From assembly GCA_034336665.1 (NCBI GenBank), contig CM067569.1, positions 19,599,820-19,663,819 on the forward strand: a stretch of DNA of 64,000 bases. Direction: 5' to 3'. Source of the stretch: Luscinia megarhynchos (taxonomy: Eukaryota; Chordata; Aves; Passeriformes; Turdidae). Both the position numbers and the translations under genes were made by a program. This document shows positions 43,900 to 55,454 of the stretch, piece after piece. The notes beneath the pieces are model-generated. The model was not told the origin of the DNA. It made no database searches and saw only the letters and a program-made list of their open reading frames with translations. How positions within the stretch are numbered: position 1 is the stretch's first letter; each line of letters starts with the position of its first letter.

Positions 43900-44345
43900 G
43901 CCAGCACGGCCTGTGCTCTGCTCTCCCCCGCAGCTGTGTCTGAAGGCTAACACAGAGCGCGCCGAGGCTGGGTGTCCTCAGCTGAAAGGAACCTCGGTCG
44001 GTTCTCCCTCAGAGCCGAGTGCAGCCCGGCCCCGGCCCTGGCTCGTGTGCCGCTCACACCGGGACTGCTCCCGCTCCTCCTGCTCGGTGCGTGCTGCCCC
44101 GAAGCGCGATGGGCGCGCACCTCCGAGCTGCTGGTGTGCACGTTAGAGCTGGGCTAAGACAGCTCCATAGCCGGGAGAGGCGGCTTTGGTTTCGGTCCCA
44201 GCCGCCGCCCGGGGCCCGGCGCCGTCGGGGCTGCGGGTCCGGCCCGACCCGGCCGGAAGCGCCCTCAGCGCGGGCGGCGGCGCCACCTAGCGGCGGATTG
44301 CAGGGGCTGCCGGCTCCCCTCGGCCCGCGGGACCGACCAGCCTCC
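43900..44345. promoter_or_regulatory. orphan CpG island between PITX3 and ELOVL3
   Basis: Some 450 CpG-dense bases lie far from either neighbouring promoter (3.2 kb beyond the PITX3 end, 2.9 kb beyond the ELOVL3 end). No splice donor, conserved reading frame or TATA box was identified. It may be the promoter of an unannotated transcript, or a boundary element, because a CTCF-like site lies at its right end. Confidence 0.55.
44279..44293 (-). promoter_or_regulatory. CTCF-like site
   Basis: GGCGCCACCTAGCGG matches the reverse-strand CTCF core (RSYGCCMYCTRSTGG) with one mismatch (C for T at position 13). It is at the edge of the orphan CpG island, directly before the minisatellite. Occupancy is unproven. 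Confidence 0.4.
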
Positions 44346-44728
44346 TGAAAAACGCCCTCAGTACCGTGACACCGATCTAGCCTTCAGGATAAACCCCCTC
44401 GTACCGTGACACCGATCTAGCCTTCAGGATAAACCCCCTCACTACCGTGACATCGACCCAGCCTCCGGGAAAAACCCCCTCAGTACCGTGACACCGATCT
44501 AGCCTTCAGGATAAACCCCCTCAGTACCGTGACACCGATCTAGCCTTCAGGATAAACCCCCTCGTACCGTCACACCGATCTAGCCTTCAGGATAAACCCC
44601 CTCACTACCGTGACATCGACCCAGCCTCCAGGAAAAACCCCCCTGGTACCGTGACACCGACCCAGCCTTCAGGATAAACCCCCTCACTGCCGTGACACCA
44701 ACCCAGCCTTCGGGAAAAATCTCCAAAG
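44331..44728 (+). repeat. 40-41 bp minisatellite, nine full units plus a partial
   Basis: Units begin TACCGTGACACCGA at 44362, 44402, 44443, 44484, 44525, 44565, 44606, 44647 and 44688. A degenerate partial unit precedes them. Two unit types occur: one with GATCTAGCCTTCAGG and one with CGACCCAGCCTCC. Units 1-3 and 5-7 repeat the same order of types, indicating a duplicated three-unit block. Confidence 0.95.
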
Positions 44729-45494
44729 CAGGCCTGCTGTCTATTTCAGCTCACCAGCACACATAAGAAGGACTTTTCTCCACAGAGTACCAGAAGGAGA
44801 CATTTATAGGAAGCTTCAGGGAAATAACGCTGACTTGGGAAAGGAGGGTGCTGTTATTAGCTCCCCAAGCCCTAAAAATCACGACCACTTTCCTCACATC
44901 CACAGGTAAGCACTCCAGATAACTTGCCAAACAACAACAGCAATGTGAAATCTTTGCCTAGCTAGGTCTGGGAAGTTTATTGCTCTCTCTTCTTTTCCCA
45001 GAGAGAACAGCAGAGCAAAGTGTTGGTTGCTGGCTGGCGGTGTGCATTTCCTGGAGAAAGCACGGGAGATGGGGGATAAGGCAAGGCCTCCTGACAGCAT
45101 TTGGAAAGGCAGTATCATTTTTTTGTGGAGAGATGTGGCTATTTGAAAAGCTGCAATACCTCTTGGAGGGGGAGAGAAGGATACTCTCTGCAAACCTTCC
45201 TTCTACTGGGCTGATTCTCGCCCTTTGAAAGATACATCCCATTCCAGCAGCCTGCTTGGATGGATCTACAAAGAGCTCTTAGAGAGCTGAAGCTTTCTGG
45301 AGATGCAGAGCCCTGCCTCCAGAGCCCTGCTCTGCACTGACTGGGGGCAGCACCTGCAGGGCAAGGGGGACCAGGCAGCATACCTCATCCCACAGAGCAT
45401 CACCTCTGAAGCACCAAGACCACATCAGGCAGTTTAGGTAGAAAGAGAGCAATTGTGAACACACCATTTCTTCAATGTTTTGTGTCTGGCCAGG

Positions 45495-46472
45495 CCCAGA
45501 GAGTTGTGGTGAATGGAGATAAATCCATGTGGTGGACAATTGCTAGCGGTGTTCCCTGAGGCTCTGTTTTGGGGCCAGTCCTAATATCTTTATTGATGAT
45601 CTGGACATGGGGATTGAGTACACCCTCAGTAAATTTGCAGATGACGCTAAGTTGAGTGCAAGTGTTGATCTCCTAGAGGGTAAGAAGGCTCTACAGAAAC
45701 ACTTAGATTCAATCAGTTGGCTAAGGGCAACTGCAGGAGGTTCAATAAGATGGAATGCTGGGTCCTGCACTTGTGTTGCAGCAACTCCAGGCACAGCTAT
45801 AGGCTCGAGGGGAGCGGCATGAAAGCTGCTCAGAAGAAAAGGACTTGGGCTTAATATGAGGCAGCAGTGTGCCCAGGTGGCCAAGAAGGCCAATGGCATC
45901 CTGGCCTGTAGCAGGAGTACTGTGGCCATCACCTGGGAAAAGATCATGTCCCCACACTTGGTACTGGTGAGGCCACAGCTCAAGTACTGCTTTCAGTCAC
46001 TTCAGAAAGGACACTGAGGTGCTGGAGCATGTCCAGAAAGACTCGTGAAAGATGTAGAAAACTTGTCTTATGAGGAATGGGCTGAGGCAGCTGAGTTTGT
46101 TTAGTCTCAAGAAGAGGAGGCTCCAGGGGGACCTCATCACTCTCTATGACTGCCTGAAGAGAGCTTGCAATGAAATGGGGACTGGTCTCTTCTACTCTGC
46201 CTACAGAGAGGACAAGAGGAAATGGCCTAGAGCTGAAACAGGGGAGACTTAGATTAGGTATTACAAAAATTCTTCGCTGTTACGGTGGTCAAGCACTGGA
46301 ACAGGTTGCCCAGGAATGTGGTGGAGTCACCACTACGGAGGTGTTTAAGAGGCATCAGGATCTGGTGCTGGGTGATGTGGTTTAGGGGTTACAGTGGTAG
46401 TGCTGGGTGGATGGTTGGATTTGATGATTTTAAAGGTCTCTTCCAACCTTGATGATTCTATGACTCTGTGTG
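45495..46472 (+). mobile_element. CR1 LINE fragment (3' part of ORF2 and 3' UTR)
   Basis: This is a 5'-truncated CR1 non-LTR retrotransposon, sense on the plus strand. Near its start the translated reverse-transcriptase segment includes the catalytic FADDAKL box (about 45630-45655). Later text matches the CR1 C-terminal coding region and the 3' UTR (TGGTCAAGCACTGGAACAGG, GATTTTAAAGGTCTCTTCCAACC). It ends with the CR1-type terminus ATTCTATGACTCTGTG. Stops and frame changes show it is dead. Exact left limit is uncertain by tens of bases. Confidence 0.9.
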
Positions 46473-47240
46473 TTGGCACAGATGCCCAACACAGCTGAGG
46501 GAGCATGCCTGGGGCAGCTGTAGACAGACAGGAGAGCAGGCAGTTGCTTTGCCAGGACCACAGCTGTTATAGGAAGTACCCCAAATAGCACCATGCAGGA
46601 GAGAGACCACCCCATTACTCCCATATGTCCATCATCCCCTCCCTAAAGAGGCCTTCTAAATGTGGAAGCTAGTTTATTCCTATTCCCCAATACTTCAGGA
46701 AGCTGACTGCTCCTGCTTTTCCCACAGCTAGGGAAGGTGCTGTTACACCACTACCCAACATGCTGCCAAGTTCAGAGCAGGAGCCCTTGTCAGGGAAAGC
46801 TGGACAGAGCACAGGCTGCTGCCATCTCCCAGCACTGAAAATGCAGCCCACTGCCCTGTGGTAACTTTCCAGTCCACTGCCTTGAAAGGCCAAATCTCAT
46901 TCTCCAGGTAGGAGCCAACACCCACCCAGAGGCTTGGACCCTTAGACTAGGGCTCTGAGGCACATCTTGGCTTTATGAAGCACAGTGACATGCTCTTTTC
47001 AGATGGTAAAAACAACAGCCTGATTTTTTTAACATTTCTAGCTCCCTGATGGAGAGCAAAGGCACTCAGGCAGCAGGACCAGCTGATGACTGCAGAAGGG
47101 GTAAGCACAGAGGGACAGCCTGCTGGACACGTCACTAACCCTCAGGAAGACACAGTATCAAGGCAAAGAAAGCAGCATTCCTCTCACAGTTCTGTACAAA
47201 GGTAAAGTATGAAAAAGGCATTGAAGAAATCAATCAACCA

Positions 47241-48080
47241 ATCCATACATTACAGTATTTATTGTTTTAACACATCACCCAGTGGTAGACGCACCCAGAG
47301 AGGGATGAGTTGACTCTGGGACACTTCTGTCCCCAGCCCATGAGACTGGCCATGGGCTGTGACCATTGGCAATGCCTGACACACTCTGCAGGACAGAGCT
47401 GGAGCCTGTTCATGTTTTAGGGCTTGAGCCATTAGCTAGTCAAGTTAAACAGATTATTTAATATTGCACAAGAGACACACCACAGGTAACAGCCATTAAA
47501 GTTCATGGGATTCAGTTCCTTACATCACAGAGGAGAAGGGAGAACCCAGGCAGATCCCTACATAACCTTAAAAACAGCGGGAATTTTCCATTTCAGTGCT
47601 GTTCCCATTAGTAATCAATTAGGGTTTCCCTGCAAAGTAGCAGCAGGTTTGGGCTGGGGATCATGGAGAGGACAGTGCTGCTTCGAGAGGAATTTTTCTA
47701 CTTTTTTTCCAAGGAGAGTCTTGGTGCATGCAGGATTCTATCAGTCCCCAGAAAGGAAGTGAGGCACAAGGCAAACCCAAGTGATGCAAAGAAGAAGGAA
47801 AAGCAGAACTGCAACCCCAAGGTTTCCAGCCCCCAGCCTCTTCCCCTTCCTCCTGTCTCCAGCTTGCCACAACCTGCACCTCACTCTGGCATACCACCTA
47901 CTGCAAGGTAGGCACACCAAAGGCCAATGTGCAAGTTACTCTGAAGGCTGTTACCCACAGTGATCTCTTCCTTAACCCCATCACACCCATCCCATCAGGC
48001 ACTTGGGCTCCAGACAGAAGCAAAAAGTTTCCTCTTTCCCTCTCCACTTCCATTCCAATCTCTTCTTCCATCCCTTGGTT
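47241..48080 (-). other. ELOVL3: ELOVL3 3' UTR
   Basis: About 840 bases between the TAA stop and the AATAAA signal on the minus strand. No repeat was recognised. The right limit is fixed by the stop; the left limit depends on the signal used. Confidence 0.7.
47258..47263 (-). terminator. ELOVL3: ELOVL3 polyadenylation signal AATAAA
   Basis: The canonical hexamer reads on the minus strand, followed by a T/G-rich downstream stretch (GGATTGGTTGATTGATTTC). No other AATAAA was noticed between it and the stop codon. Confidence 0.7.
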
Positions 48081-48502
48081 TTAATTCCACTTTGATTTCT
48101 GGGCACTTCTCAGGTAAGTTTCCCTGAAGAAGTGGTAGAAAAGAGCCAATAAAGTGGTATACAAGACAAATGGAATGAGAAGCATTGGCCAGCTAATTTG
48201 GCAGCCCTTATCATTCCTCCAAAAGACGGCAAAGATGTTAAGTATTACAAATGCTGCCATCTGCACAATCTGTGAAGTGGTGATTACCATCATGATGGGT
48301 CTGGGTACCCGGAAACCCATGGCTGTCACAGTGTAGTAGGAGTACACCACAGAATGGATACTGAGGTTCAAGGCTGCATTCCACCCCATACCAATTGCCA
48401 TAATCTTATAGCTATACCAGGATGCAATCATTGTGTAAAAGTGGTGGTACCAGTGGAGGAAGATGAGCTTCTTTTTCCGGAGAACAATGAACAGAGTGTC
48501 AC
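48081..48502 (-). CDS. ELOVL3: ELOVL3 coding exon 4 (catalytic core and C-terminus)
   Basis: The acceptor is CCAACCCCAG (AG complement at 48503-48504). The exon completes glycine 133, then encodes DTLFIVLRKKKLIF, the histidine box HWYHH, the remaining membrane segments and the KSKWN tail, ending with TAA at 48083-48081. It holds half of the protein. Confidence 0.94.
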
Positions 48503-51428
48503 CTGGGGTTGGAGGAGAGGTGTATCATTAGTCAGGTGAAAGCACAGCAGTTGCACAAGTTTTCACATGAAACAGAACCAAGCAAGCTTCAATGCTGAAG
48601 CCATTATGTGGTTTGATCCTACCAAAACCTAGGTTCCCATTGAAATAATCTGTATTGAAAAACATAATTTAGGCACCCTACCTTCTGGCATGTTTGTAGT
48701 ATAAGAGCCCCTTACTCCAGGCTTGCTTTCCTAGATCTACTGCATTTCCAATTGGCTCTTCTTCACTTCTCTTTTATGAAAACTGTGTGGAAAGCCCAGC
48801 CCTCTCTGCCTGTCTGCTGCCCCCTCACCACTGTCATTCCAGGGCAGAACTTCCTAGTCCAGGCACTGGCCTGGGGATCAAACTACAGCAGTAACATCAG
48901 GATGCAAGCCCTGGAGAGCAAGCATATCATCCGTGTTCAGCAATAGAGAGTAAGAAAATGAGTGACACATGCAAGGCTAAGCAACTCTTTTCTCCAAGTA
49001 ACATTTGGACAGAGACCTGTAAAAGAAAATCTGCTTGTAAAAGCAAAGCAGTTATAAACACACAGGATGAGGAGAAGTTTCAAACTCACCCATTTCGATA
49101 AATTTGCTCAGTGTAAATAGATAGATCCACAGCTTGGAAACAGGGTGGACGTACAAAGATTTACTACACACGGATTGCTTAAATCCCTTGTTAAGGAGGA
49201 GGAAGGCCATCTGCTTCCAGATCCGACAGGCTGCAATGATACTGCAAGAAAACCAGAGGAGAGCTGAACACTGTTCCCAGGGCCTCGACATACCCTCTGA
49301 CAGCTCTGCATCCATGCATGTTTAGTTGAGTCCATCTTGATGCTCAGGGCAATCTTGGAGACATTTAATCAAACTTCTGCCTTCTTAGACTTCCTAACAA
49401 GTTTTAGCCAGGATTTAAAACCTATTCTTGCAAGACAAAGCAGGATCAAAGAGTGTTCCCTCATTACACCCCCTACTTCCACTGCCTGAAGAGGCACTTG
49501 GGCAAAAGCTGGCCCACCTGATGAGAAATGGAGGACAATTTTCGTGATGTCCCACTTTTTGCCATGGCACCACAGGACAGGCCCAGGGAACACTTAAAGC
49601 CTCCTGTGGCAGGCAACTCTTACAGCTTATGAGAAGAAACACCATTTTTTCTTTGTTATCAACCTACATATTTCATTCACCCAAGCTTGTCTCTGAACAG
49701 ACCATGAACAACTGTCACCTGACCTCTCCTCTCCCACAACGTGTGATTTTACAGACCAATGCCATACCCTGCCCTGACAGAGGACAGTGTCCCTTTGACC
49801 TTGTCAAAGCCAATAGGAGTTACAGAGGCAGTAGTCTAGTTTTTCTCTGTCCCACCAAACAGACAAAAAAAGTTGTGGAGATTAGGGGAATTTTCTAAAA
49901 TTGACATCTGCTTGCTTATATACAGAGCATGGGCTGAAACATTTTCATGGCCACTGCAGGAAACCTTTACCATACGACTGGACAGTTTGAAAACACATTT
50001 TAGATTAATGTTTTGCGCTTCTGTGAGTGTAGCAGAATTTCCCCCCACATCCTTCACAAGGGGATTAGAAAAATGGGGGGAGGGGAGGGAAGGGAAGAGA
50101 AATAAATCTAAATTTTAAAGAGAAAGGGACCTCAAATCAAACTTGCAATTTGAAAACTTTGCAAACTTGCAACTTCTCTGAGGGATGCTGTCTGCTTTTG
50201 CAGGCTTCACGTTCAAATCTACTCACTAACGATTTCCAAGCACTCTCCCCAACAATCCTTTTGCAACTCATTCGACTTGCTGGAGTATTTCTGGTGAGAA
50301 ATAAATGCCTTGTATAAACAGGTCACTCCCCTCGTTAGAAAGGGCCTTCAAGAGGAAAACTAATTTATCTCTCTAGTGAGCAGTGGATAACCAGAACTTT
50401 CTGTCAGTCCAGTTCAGAGGGAAGGTCTACAGCTGTCTCTAGATTTAGCAAAGGCTCTTACCTGAACAAAGTCAGGCTGAAGGACCACAGGACCAGAGGT
50501 ACACGCAGATTGAAGGGTCTCCGTTCCTTCATGAAATGCTGGATTCCGAAGATCAGGATGAAATAAATAATACAAACAATAAAAGACTTCTGCCTGCAAG
50601 TAGAGAAGAGGGAACAGTCAGGAAAAGACTGACCTATTTTTAGCCAGACTTCTGTAGCTGTAGCAAAGTACTCTCACCAAGAAACAAAGATCTCCCATTC
50701 TCATGTTGAGATTGGGTTTGGTCACAAGAAAGCCTGCCCTGACAGTGAGCAAGCAAGAACCCTGGGGACTGCAAAAAGGAAAGCGAACTGCTACATCATG
50801 GGGATTTCTATAAGACCTTGATGGGATGAGGCAGGTTCTGGTAGCCTGTGAGCAGGATCCAAAGCAAACACATCAATGCATCTTATCCCATTACACATGA
50901 GACTCTACAGGCAGAGGATGTCTGTGCAGGATGTCTAAAAAGGCCAGTTTCATGTAACTAGAGCCTCAAGTGCCTTGTGTTACATCCCACATTTTCCAAG
51001 GCTTTAGTGCAGCATGGCAGGGCTGACAGCCCTATTTGCCAGTGCAAGGGCTACAGTGGCCATCCGTGGGTGCTTTTTTCCCTCTTGCCATGTCACCATT
51101 TCCCTACCAGCTGCAGCACCACCTGGACCACTGTTCACTCTGCCGTATGTACTGCTGCCTCCCATCTTCCAGCCTTAGGTATGCAACCAGAGACCCCCGA
51201 CCTTCTCTTCTTCGGAACTGAGGATCCTCACACCTGTTCTGCTAAAAGCAGCACAACCCGATAGGGTTACCCAGGCTCTGGAATGCACCAGGTTAGCAAC
51301 CTCCTCTCCTCTCACCAATTCTCCTCCATCCATTTCCTGGCTGCCAGGTGATTGAAGTTCTTCTCGAAGTCATACTCCCCCAGCGGCTGCAGCTCCGACG
51401 GATCAACGCTCACTTCCATATTCAGCAT
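48081..51428 (-). CDS. ELOVL3: ELOVL3 very-long-chain fatty acid elongase (complete, 4 coding exons)
   Basis: ELOVL enzymes are ER multi-pass membrane proteins that catalyse the rate-limiting condensation of acyl-CoA with malonyl-CoA. ELOVL3 and ELOVL6 act on saturated and monounsaturated chains. Joining 51428-51316, 50593-50462, 49241-49090 and 48502-48081 gives 272 residues. The elongase motif LSKFIEMGDT is at 126-135, the catalytic histidine box HWYHH at 149-153, several hydrophobic segments follow, and the C-terminus KSKWN is a KXKXX-type ER retrieval signal. The N-terminus (EYDFEKNFN ... WMEENW) is strikingly ELOVL6-like. I call ELOVL3 because the gene is convergent with PITX3, exactly as ELOVL3 is in human, and because residues diverge from ELOVL6 elsewhere. 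All junctions are in frame with canonical splice sites. Confidence 0.9.
49090..49241 (-). CDS. ELOVL3: ELOVL3 coding exon 3
   Basis: The acceptor is TTTTCTTGCAG (AG complement at 49242-49243) and the donor GTGAGT is at 49084-49089. The exon encodes residues 82-133, including GFKQSVC and LSKFIEM, both standard ELOVL3/6 family positions. It leaves one base (G) for codon 133. Confidence 0.93.
50462..50593 (-). CDS. ELOVL3: ELOVL3 coding exon 2
   Basis: The acceptor is TCTACTTGCAG (AG complement at 50594-50595) and the donor GTAAGA starts at 50461. The exon encodes residues 38-82, with the first membrane segment (SFIVCIIYFILIFGIQ) and the family motif PLVLWSFSL. Both codon splits match the neighbouring exons. 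Confidence 0.92.
51316..51428 (-). CDS. ELOVL3: ELOVL3 coding exon 1
   Basis: The exon encodes residues 1-37 plus two bases of Trp38, ending at donor GTGAGA (51310-51315). Two in-frame starts are close: 51428 (MLNMEV..., A at -3) and 51419 (MEV..., A at -3 and G at +4). I chose the upstream one because ELOVL6 also starts M-x-M; either is possible. The frame is open further upstream into GC-rich promoter sequence, which is unlikely to be coding. Confidence 0.88.
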
Positions 51429-51620
51429 CCTCGGGAGCGACCCGAAACGACCCAGTCCCGCACGCTTCACCGGTGGATATAGTCCCGGGAATGCGCTCCG
51501 CCCCAACATCACACCGCGGCGGGGGGCGGGACCGGGACCCGCCCGGTCCCAGGGGGAACCGGAGCCGCCCACTTCCTGCGCTGGGTAAGGCTGAGCGGGA
51601 GGTGCTCTCGTTCCCCATCC
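51429..51620 (-). promoter_or_regulatory. ELOVL3: ELOVL3 promoter / 5' UTR CpG islet
   Basis: A short GC-rich block lies directly upstream of the ELOVL3 start on the minus strand. It contains GC-box-like GGGGCGGG runs, an ETS-like ACTTCCTG (plus strand, near 51571) and a 9-bp perfect hairpin at 51528-51550. No TATA box is seen, and the transcription start is not resolved. Confidence 0.65.
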
Positions 51621-52047
51621 AGCCCAGCTCGTCCTCAGCAGATGGGCAAGGTGATTCCAGCACTGTCACCATCAGCAGGTAGAAATTCCCTTACACTGGC
51701 TGCGGTTAGCTTCTGTGCCTTCTTCACTACAGACGGAAGCATCTGGCTGCTGCTGGAGGCTAGATGGGTTCTGGTAATCTCCCACTTCAGTTCCTGTAGC
51801 TGAATATAGCTCCAGAACAGCCAAAATGGCCTGAATGCAGCATATCTCATTGCACCCTCTGGTCACTTCACTCATCTTGGTGTCCCTCCCAAGTGTCATG
51901 TCTTTGCACGTATGCAGCAGCTGCACCCTACAAAGCTCACAGACTTGGGAGGGGTTTGCCTCATGCAGACATCACTGCACCTGCATACAAGTCATCTGCT
52001 TAACTGGTGCCTCTTCAAACAGGCAAACATTTGCCTGGGTGAGACAT

Positions 52048-52215
52048 TTCATAGCGTTGTGGAATGCTTTGGGTAGAAAGGGACCTTAAAGATCATCTAG
52101 TTCCACCCCCTCTGTCATGGGGAGGGACATCCTTCACTACACCAAGCTGCCCAAAGCCTTATCCAGCCAGGCCTCGAACTCTTCTAGGGATTGAGCATCC
52201 ACAATTTTCTCTGTA
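52048..52215 (-). mobile_element. CR1 LINE 3' fragment
   Basis: The plus strand reads the reverse complement of a CR1 3' end: GGGACCTTAAAGATCATCTAG, CACCCCCTCTGTCATGGGGAGGGACA, then CAGGCCTCGAACTCTTCTAGGGATTGAGCATCCAC. It is short, diverged and 5'-truncated. No coding capacity remains. Confidence 0.88.
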
Positions 52216-55200
52216 TTTGACAGTGCAGAAGTGTGAGAAAATCAGGAAAGAATTTGATGTGTAGGAATTTAAATCCCTTGGTGATTTTTGCACCACCCCT
52301 GACTTACACTTCCCATTTTGGAGAGCACTTGCATGTATCTGTGGAAAGTTCAGCTTACACATGTCAGCAGCAGTGGTTTTACCATACCTCACTCAGAGAA
52401 AACGCCGTTTACATCGCATATGCTCCCACTGTGCCTTGCACAGCTCTCACCTTAGTGTTTCCAGATCCAAGGGGGTTCTTCAGGTCAGGGATTGTGCAGT
52501 CTCTATTCCTGGGTCACTCGTCTTTTATTGCCTACTTTGGGCAGTAGCATCACCAGGCCGAATATTCAGCTACATGCTGAAGGAACCTTTCGTCTATTAC
52601 AAGGGCTCCTGCACAGCACAAGACCAGGTGCAACCACCTGTAAAGCCAAAGGTAAGAGCAGAGAAGCGGCAGCTCAGTAGCACAAGCTTTTTGCACTTCT
52701 GATGCATACAAGTTAATGTTCAGTTTCATTATTCAGCAGCAAAGCCATATTGGGAACCTTACAAATTTATCCTTCTCCATGCTCTTGACAATGGTTTTAC
52801 TATTGCTGACTTCTTTGCCTGCATAATGTCTGTGGATTTGCTGTTCTTACATGTAGTACAGTTGTTAGCTGTTTGAGACACCACAAGTACAAAATACCTG
52901 CTTGTTTGACCTATGCTTTAGCAACTGTTAAACAATGTCTCCTTTACATAAGACACCATATGAGAAGAGAAAAAACCTTTAAATACCTGTTGAGAGATGC
53001 AAGGATGAGTTGGATTAACTGAGTAGAAAATGTCCTGATATCGACATAATTTCTTATTCCTAATCTAATCCTAGGTTCAGTAGAGTTTTCATTTTGAAAC
53101 TGTTCCATGCCACATGAACAAGAACAAAGCCACTCCTAGGGCAGGTCTGTCCATCCATCTCACAGGTGGTGGTACGTACAGTTATAGGAGGAGCTCATGA
53201 CTGCAGCTCTTTGGTGCCGCCTGAGCAGGCAGCTGGCAGCCCTTCCCAAGTGTCTCCTTGGCAGATGGGAACAAGAACAACACATGTAATGAACAGAAGC
53301 AGATAGCAGGGATGAGGCTCTTGGCATCCTCTGAGGCACATTTCTTGCTTAATAAGGCAGGATTTGTCACAGACTGAAATCTCACCTGCACAATCCAGAG
53401 GTAGTTGTGACATTCTTGTTATCCTCTTTTCTCCCTGCTGACAAATAAGTCTGTCTGCACTCCTGGATCTGGCTGGATTAGCATGCAGAGAGCTGCCCAG
53501 TCCAGTGCCTGGTCATGGGCACTGCTCAAAAACACTGTTGGACTCAGAATGCTTTAGAACATGACATGCAATATAGACATGAGAGCGACTTGTAAAAAAC
53601 AGATGAGCTTGTTTTCACACATCACAGTGAATTGCACAGAGCTCAGCTGCTGCAGGTGAGGAAGCAGAGCCCCAGCAACACTTCACACAGAGCAGGAACA
53701 TCAGGGTTGAAGCACTGAATCAATGAGAGGGGAGCACTTCATTCTTCCATCCTCCAATTGAGTGGGAAGGAGACAGAGACCTATGGAACAGAAACCTTCA
53801 TGTCTTTATTTTGAGGCCAAAATTGCTAGGTAGGACCTCAAAGAGTAAGGACAATTTTGTGAGGACCATGAAATAACATTGTGGCTCTCTATGGAGAACT
53901 GGGTCTGATTAGACTGCTTCTACAGCATTCCTGAAATAATTATTCTTTGAGGTAGCCCTAAATAGATGAAATTCTCACTTAAAACTTAAATTGCTATTTT
54001 CAACAAGAATTTCAGTTTTCTCATAAAGATTCACTTTTTCAGCAATACACATGGAGAGAGAACTAGTTTCTGATATGATGACTGAGCATCACCTATACTC
54101 TTGTTCGCCCTGTGGTCAAGGGTAGTAGAAACTGATTTTTGCACAAATATCACATTTTGTATCCCAAGTCTTAAAATGAATTTCCTGTAAGAGGATAGTA
54201 AACAACAAATAGACTATTTTGGTGGTAGATAGTACATTTGCCTTCTGTCAACATGACTGAACATGAACATCAGAACCTTGAGAACATTAAGGCACTGTTC
54301 TGAATGAGTAACAACAAGCCAAATCCTGGTACAATCCAAAGTGCAGCAAGTGGTTTCCAGAAAAACAGTATTGTGGTGTTCTTTTGTAAGAATACTACAA
54401 ATTAAGAAAACAAGTACTTCAGGCAAGATAAAGGACAACAAGCATTTACAGCTCCCTAGCCTCACAGATCAACCACTTCCATAGCAAGTGACACAAAAAA
54501 GACAACACAAAGAGTCTGTAGGACTTAAACCTAATGGGTACATGGCAGGAGTCAAGAGAGCAGCTACAATAACTAGAACGGGGCAAAACATTATAACTGT
54601 GTGGGCCAGAGGCAATGTGGCCACCAAAGTCTTCAATTGCCTGTTGACTAGCTGACTGTCATTGTACTGCCACCAACTACCTGCTTGATCCACACAGGTG
54701 GGTACAGGGAAACAAGGAGGCAGAGTTGTTTGTTAAAAAAAAAAAAAAAAGTTCCAGGTATAATATGCCAGTTCAGATTGGCCTTAAATATGAGATCCCT
54801 GGCAGTCTGCAGGACAAGAGTACACATGGAGTCAGCCTCGTTCAAGCTGGACTTTGTTGATCTGATTTACACTGCCATCCCCACCACTGCAGAAGACACA
54901 ATTTTTTGCCTAGGAAACAAGGCTACTGCACATAACCACTTCAATTCATCCTGTTGTACTGCCTGTGGTTGTTACTTGTGATTTACATATCAAAGCAGTG
55001 AAAGCCATGGGGGAATCTCCTTGCACAAGCACTGCAAGCTTTCATCAAAGCTTAGGAAAATGACCTGATTCCATATGACCTTCTTGACCACAGAGAATAT
55101 GACTTCATATATGGGCCTTCCCCAGGTAGCTTTTTCACCAGACTAACCATATTATGACAACAAAGAACAATCTTTGTGTTCTTGATCAAAATATCTTTTA

Positions 55201-55454
55201 ACTCCTTTGCCACCAACAGAAGTGGCATGACAGGTAAGGCATGATTTTACATGTATCACAGTTTGCTTTAATTAGGTTCAATAGGTAAGAAGAAATGGTA
55301 AGGACAAGGAAACAAACCTTCTCTCCTGATTGATTCCCTACCTTTGGAAAGCAGCCTAGTTTTAACACACATTGCAGCAAAGAGCTTGACATAAAGTGCT
55401 GGAGGAGTTACCCTGAGCTGTTATGCCTACACTCAGCTAACACAAAACTTAGGC

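Larger units (their letters stand above)
40706..47240. other. PITX3-ELOVL3 tail-to-tail intergenic interval
   Basis: Two convergent 3' ends bound this 6.5-kb interval. It carries an A/C-rich tract (41378-41428), a G/T-rich tract (43481-43674), an orphan CpG island (about 43900-44345), a minisatellite (44331-44728) and a CR1 fragment (45495-46472). No protein gene is recognised. Long open frames over the G/T tract and the CpG island are composition artefacts. Confidence 0.7.

Noticed and set aside
45607..46385. Small plus-strand frames with an FADD motif as a possible host gene
   Set aside because: They are pieces of a dead, 5'-truncated CR1 reverse transcriptase, interrupted by stops and frame changes.
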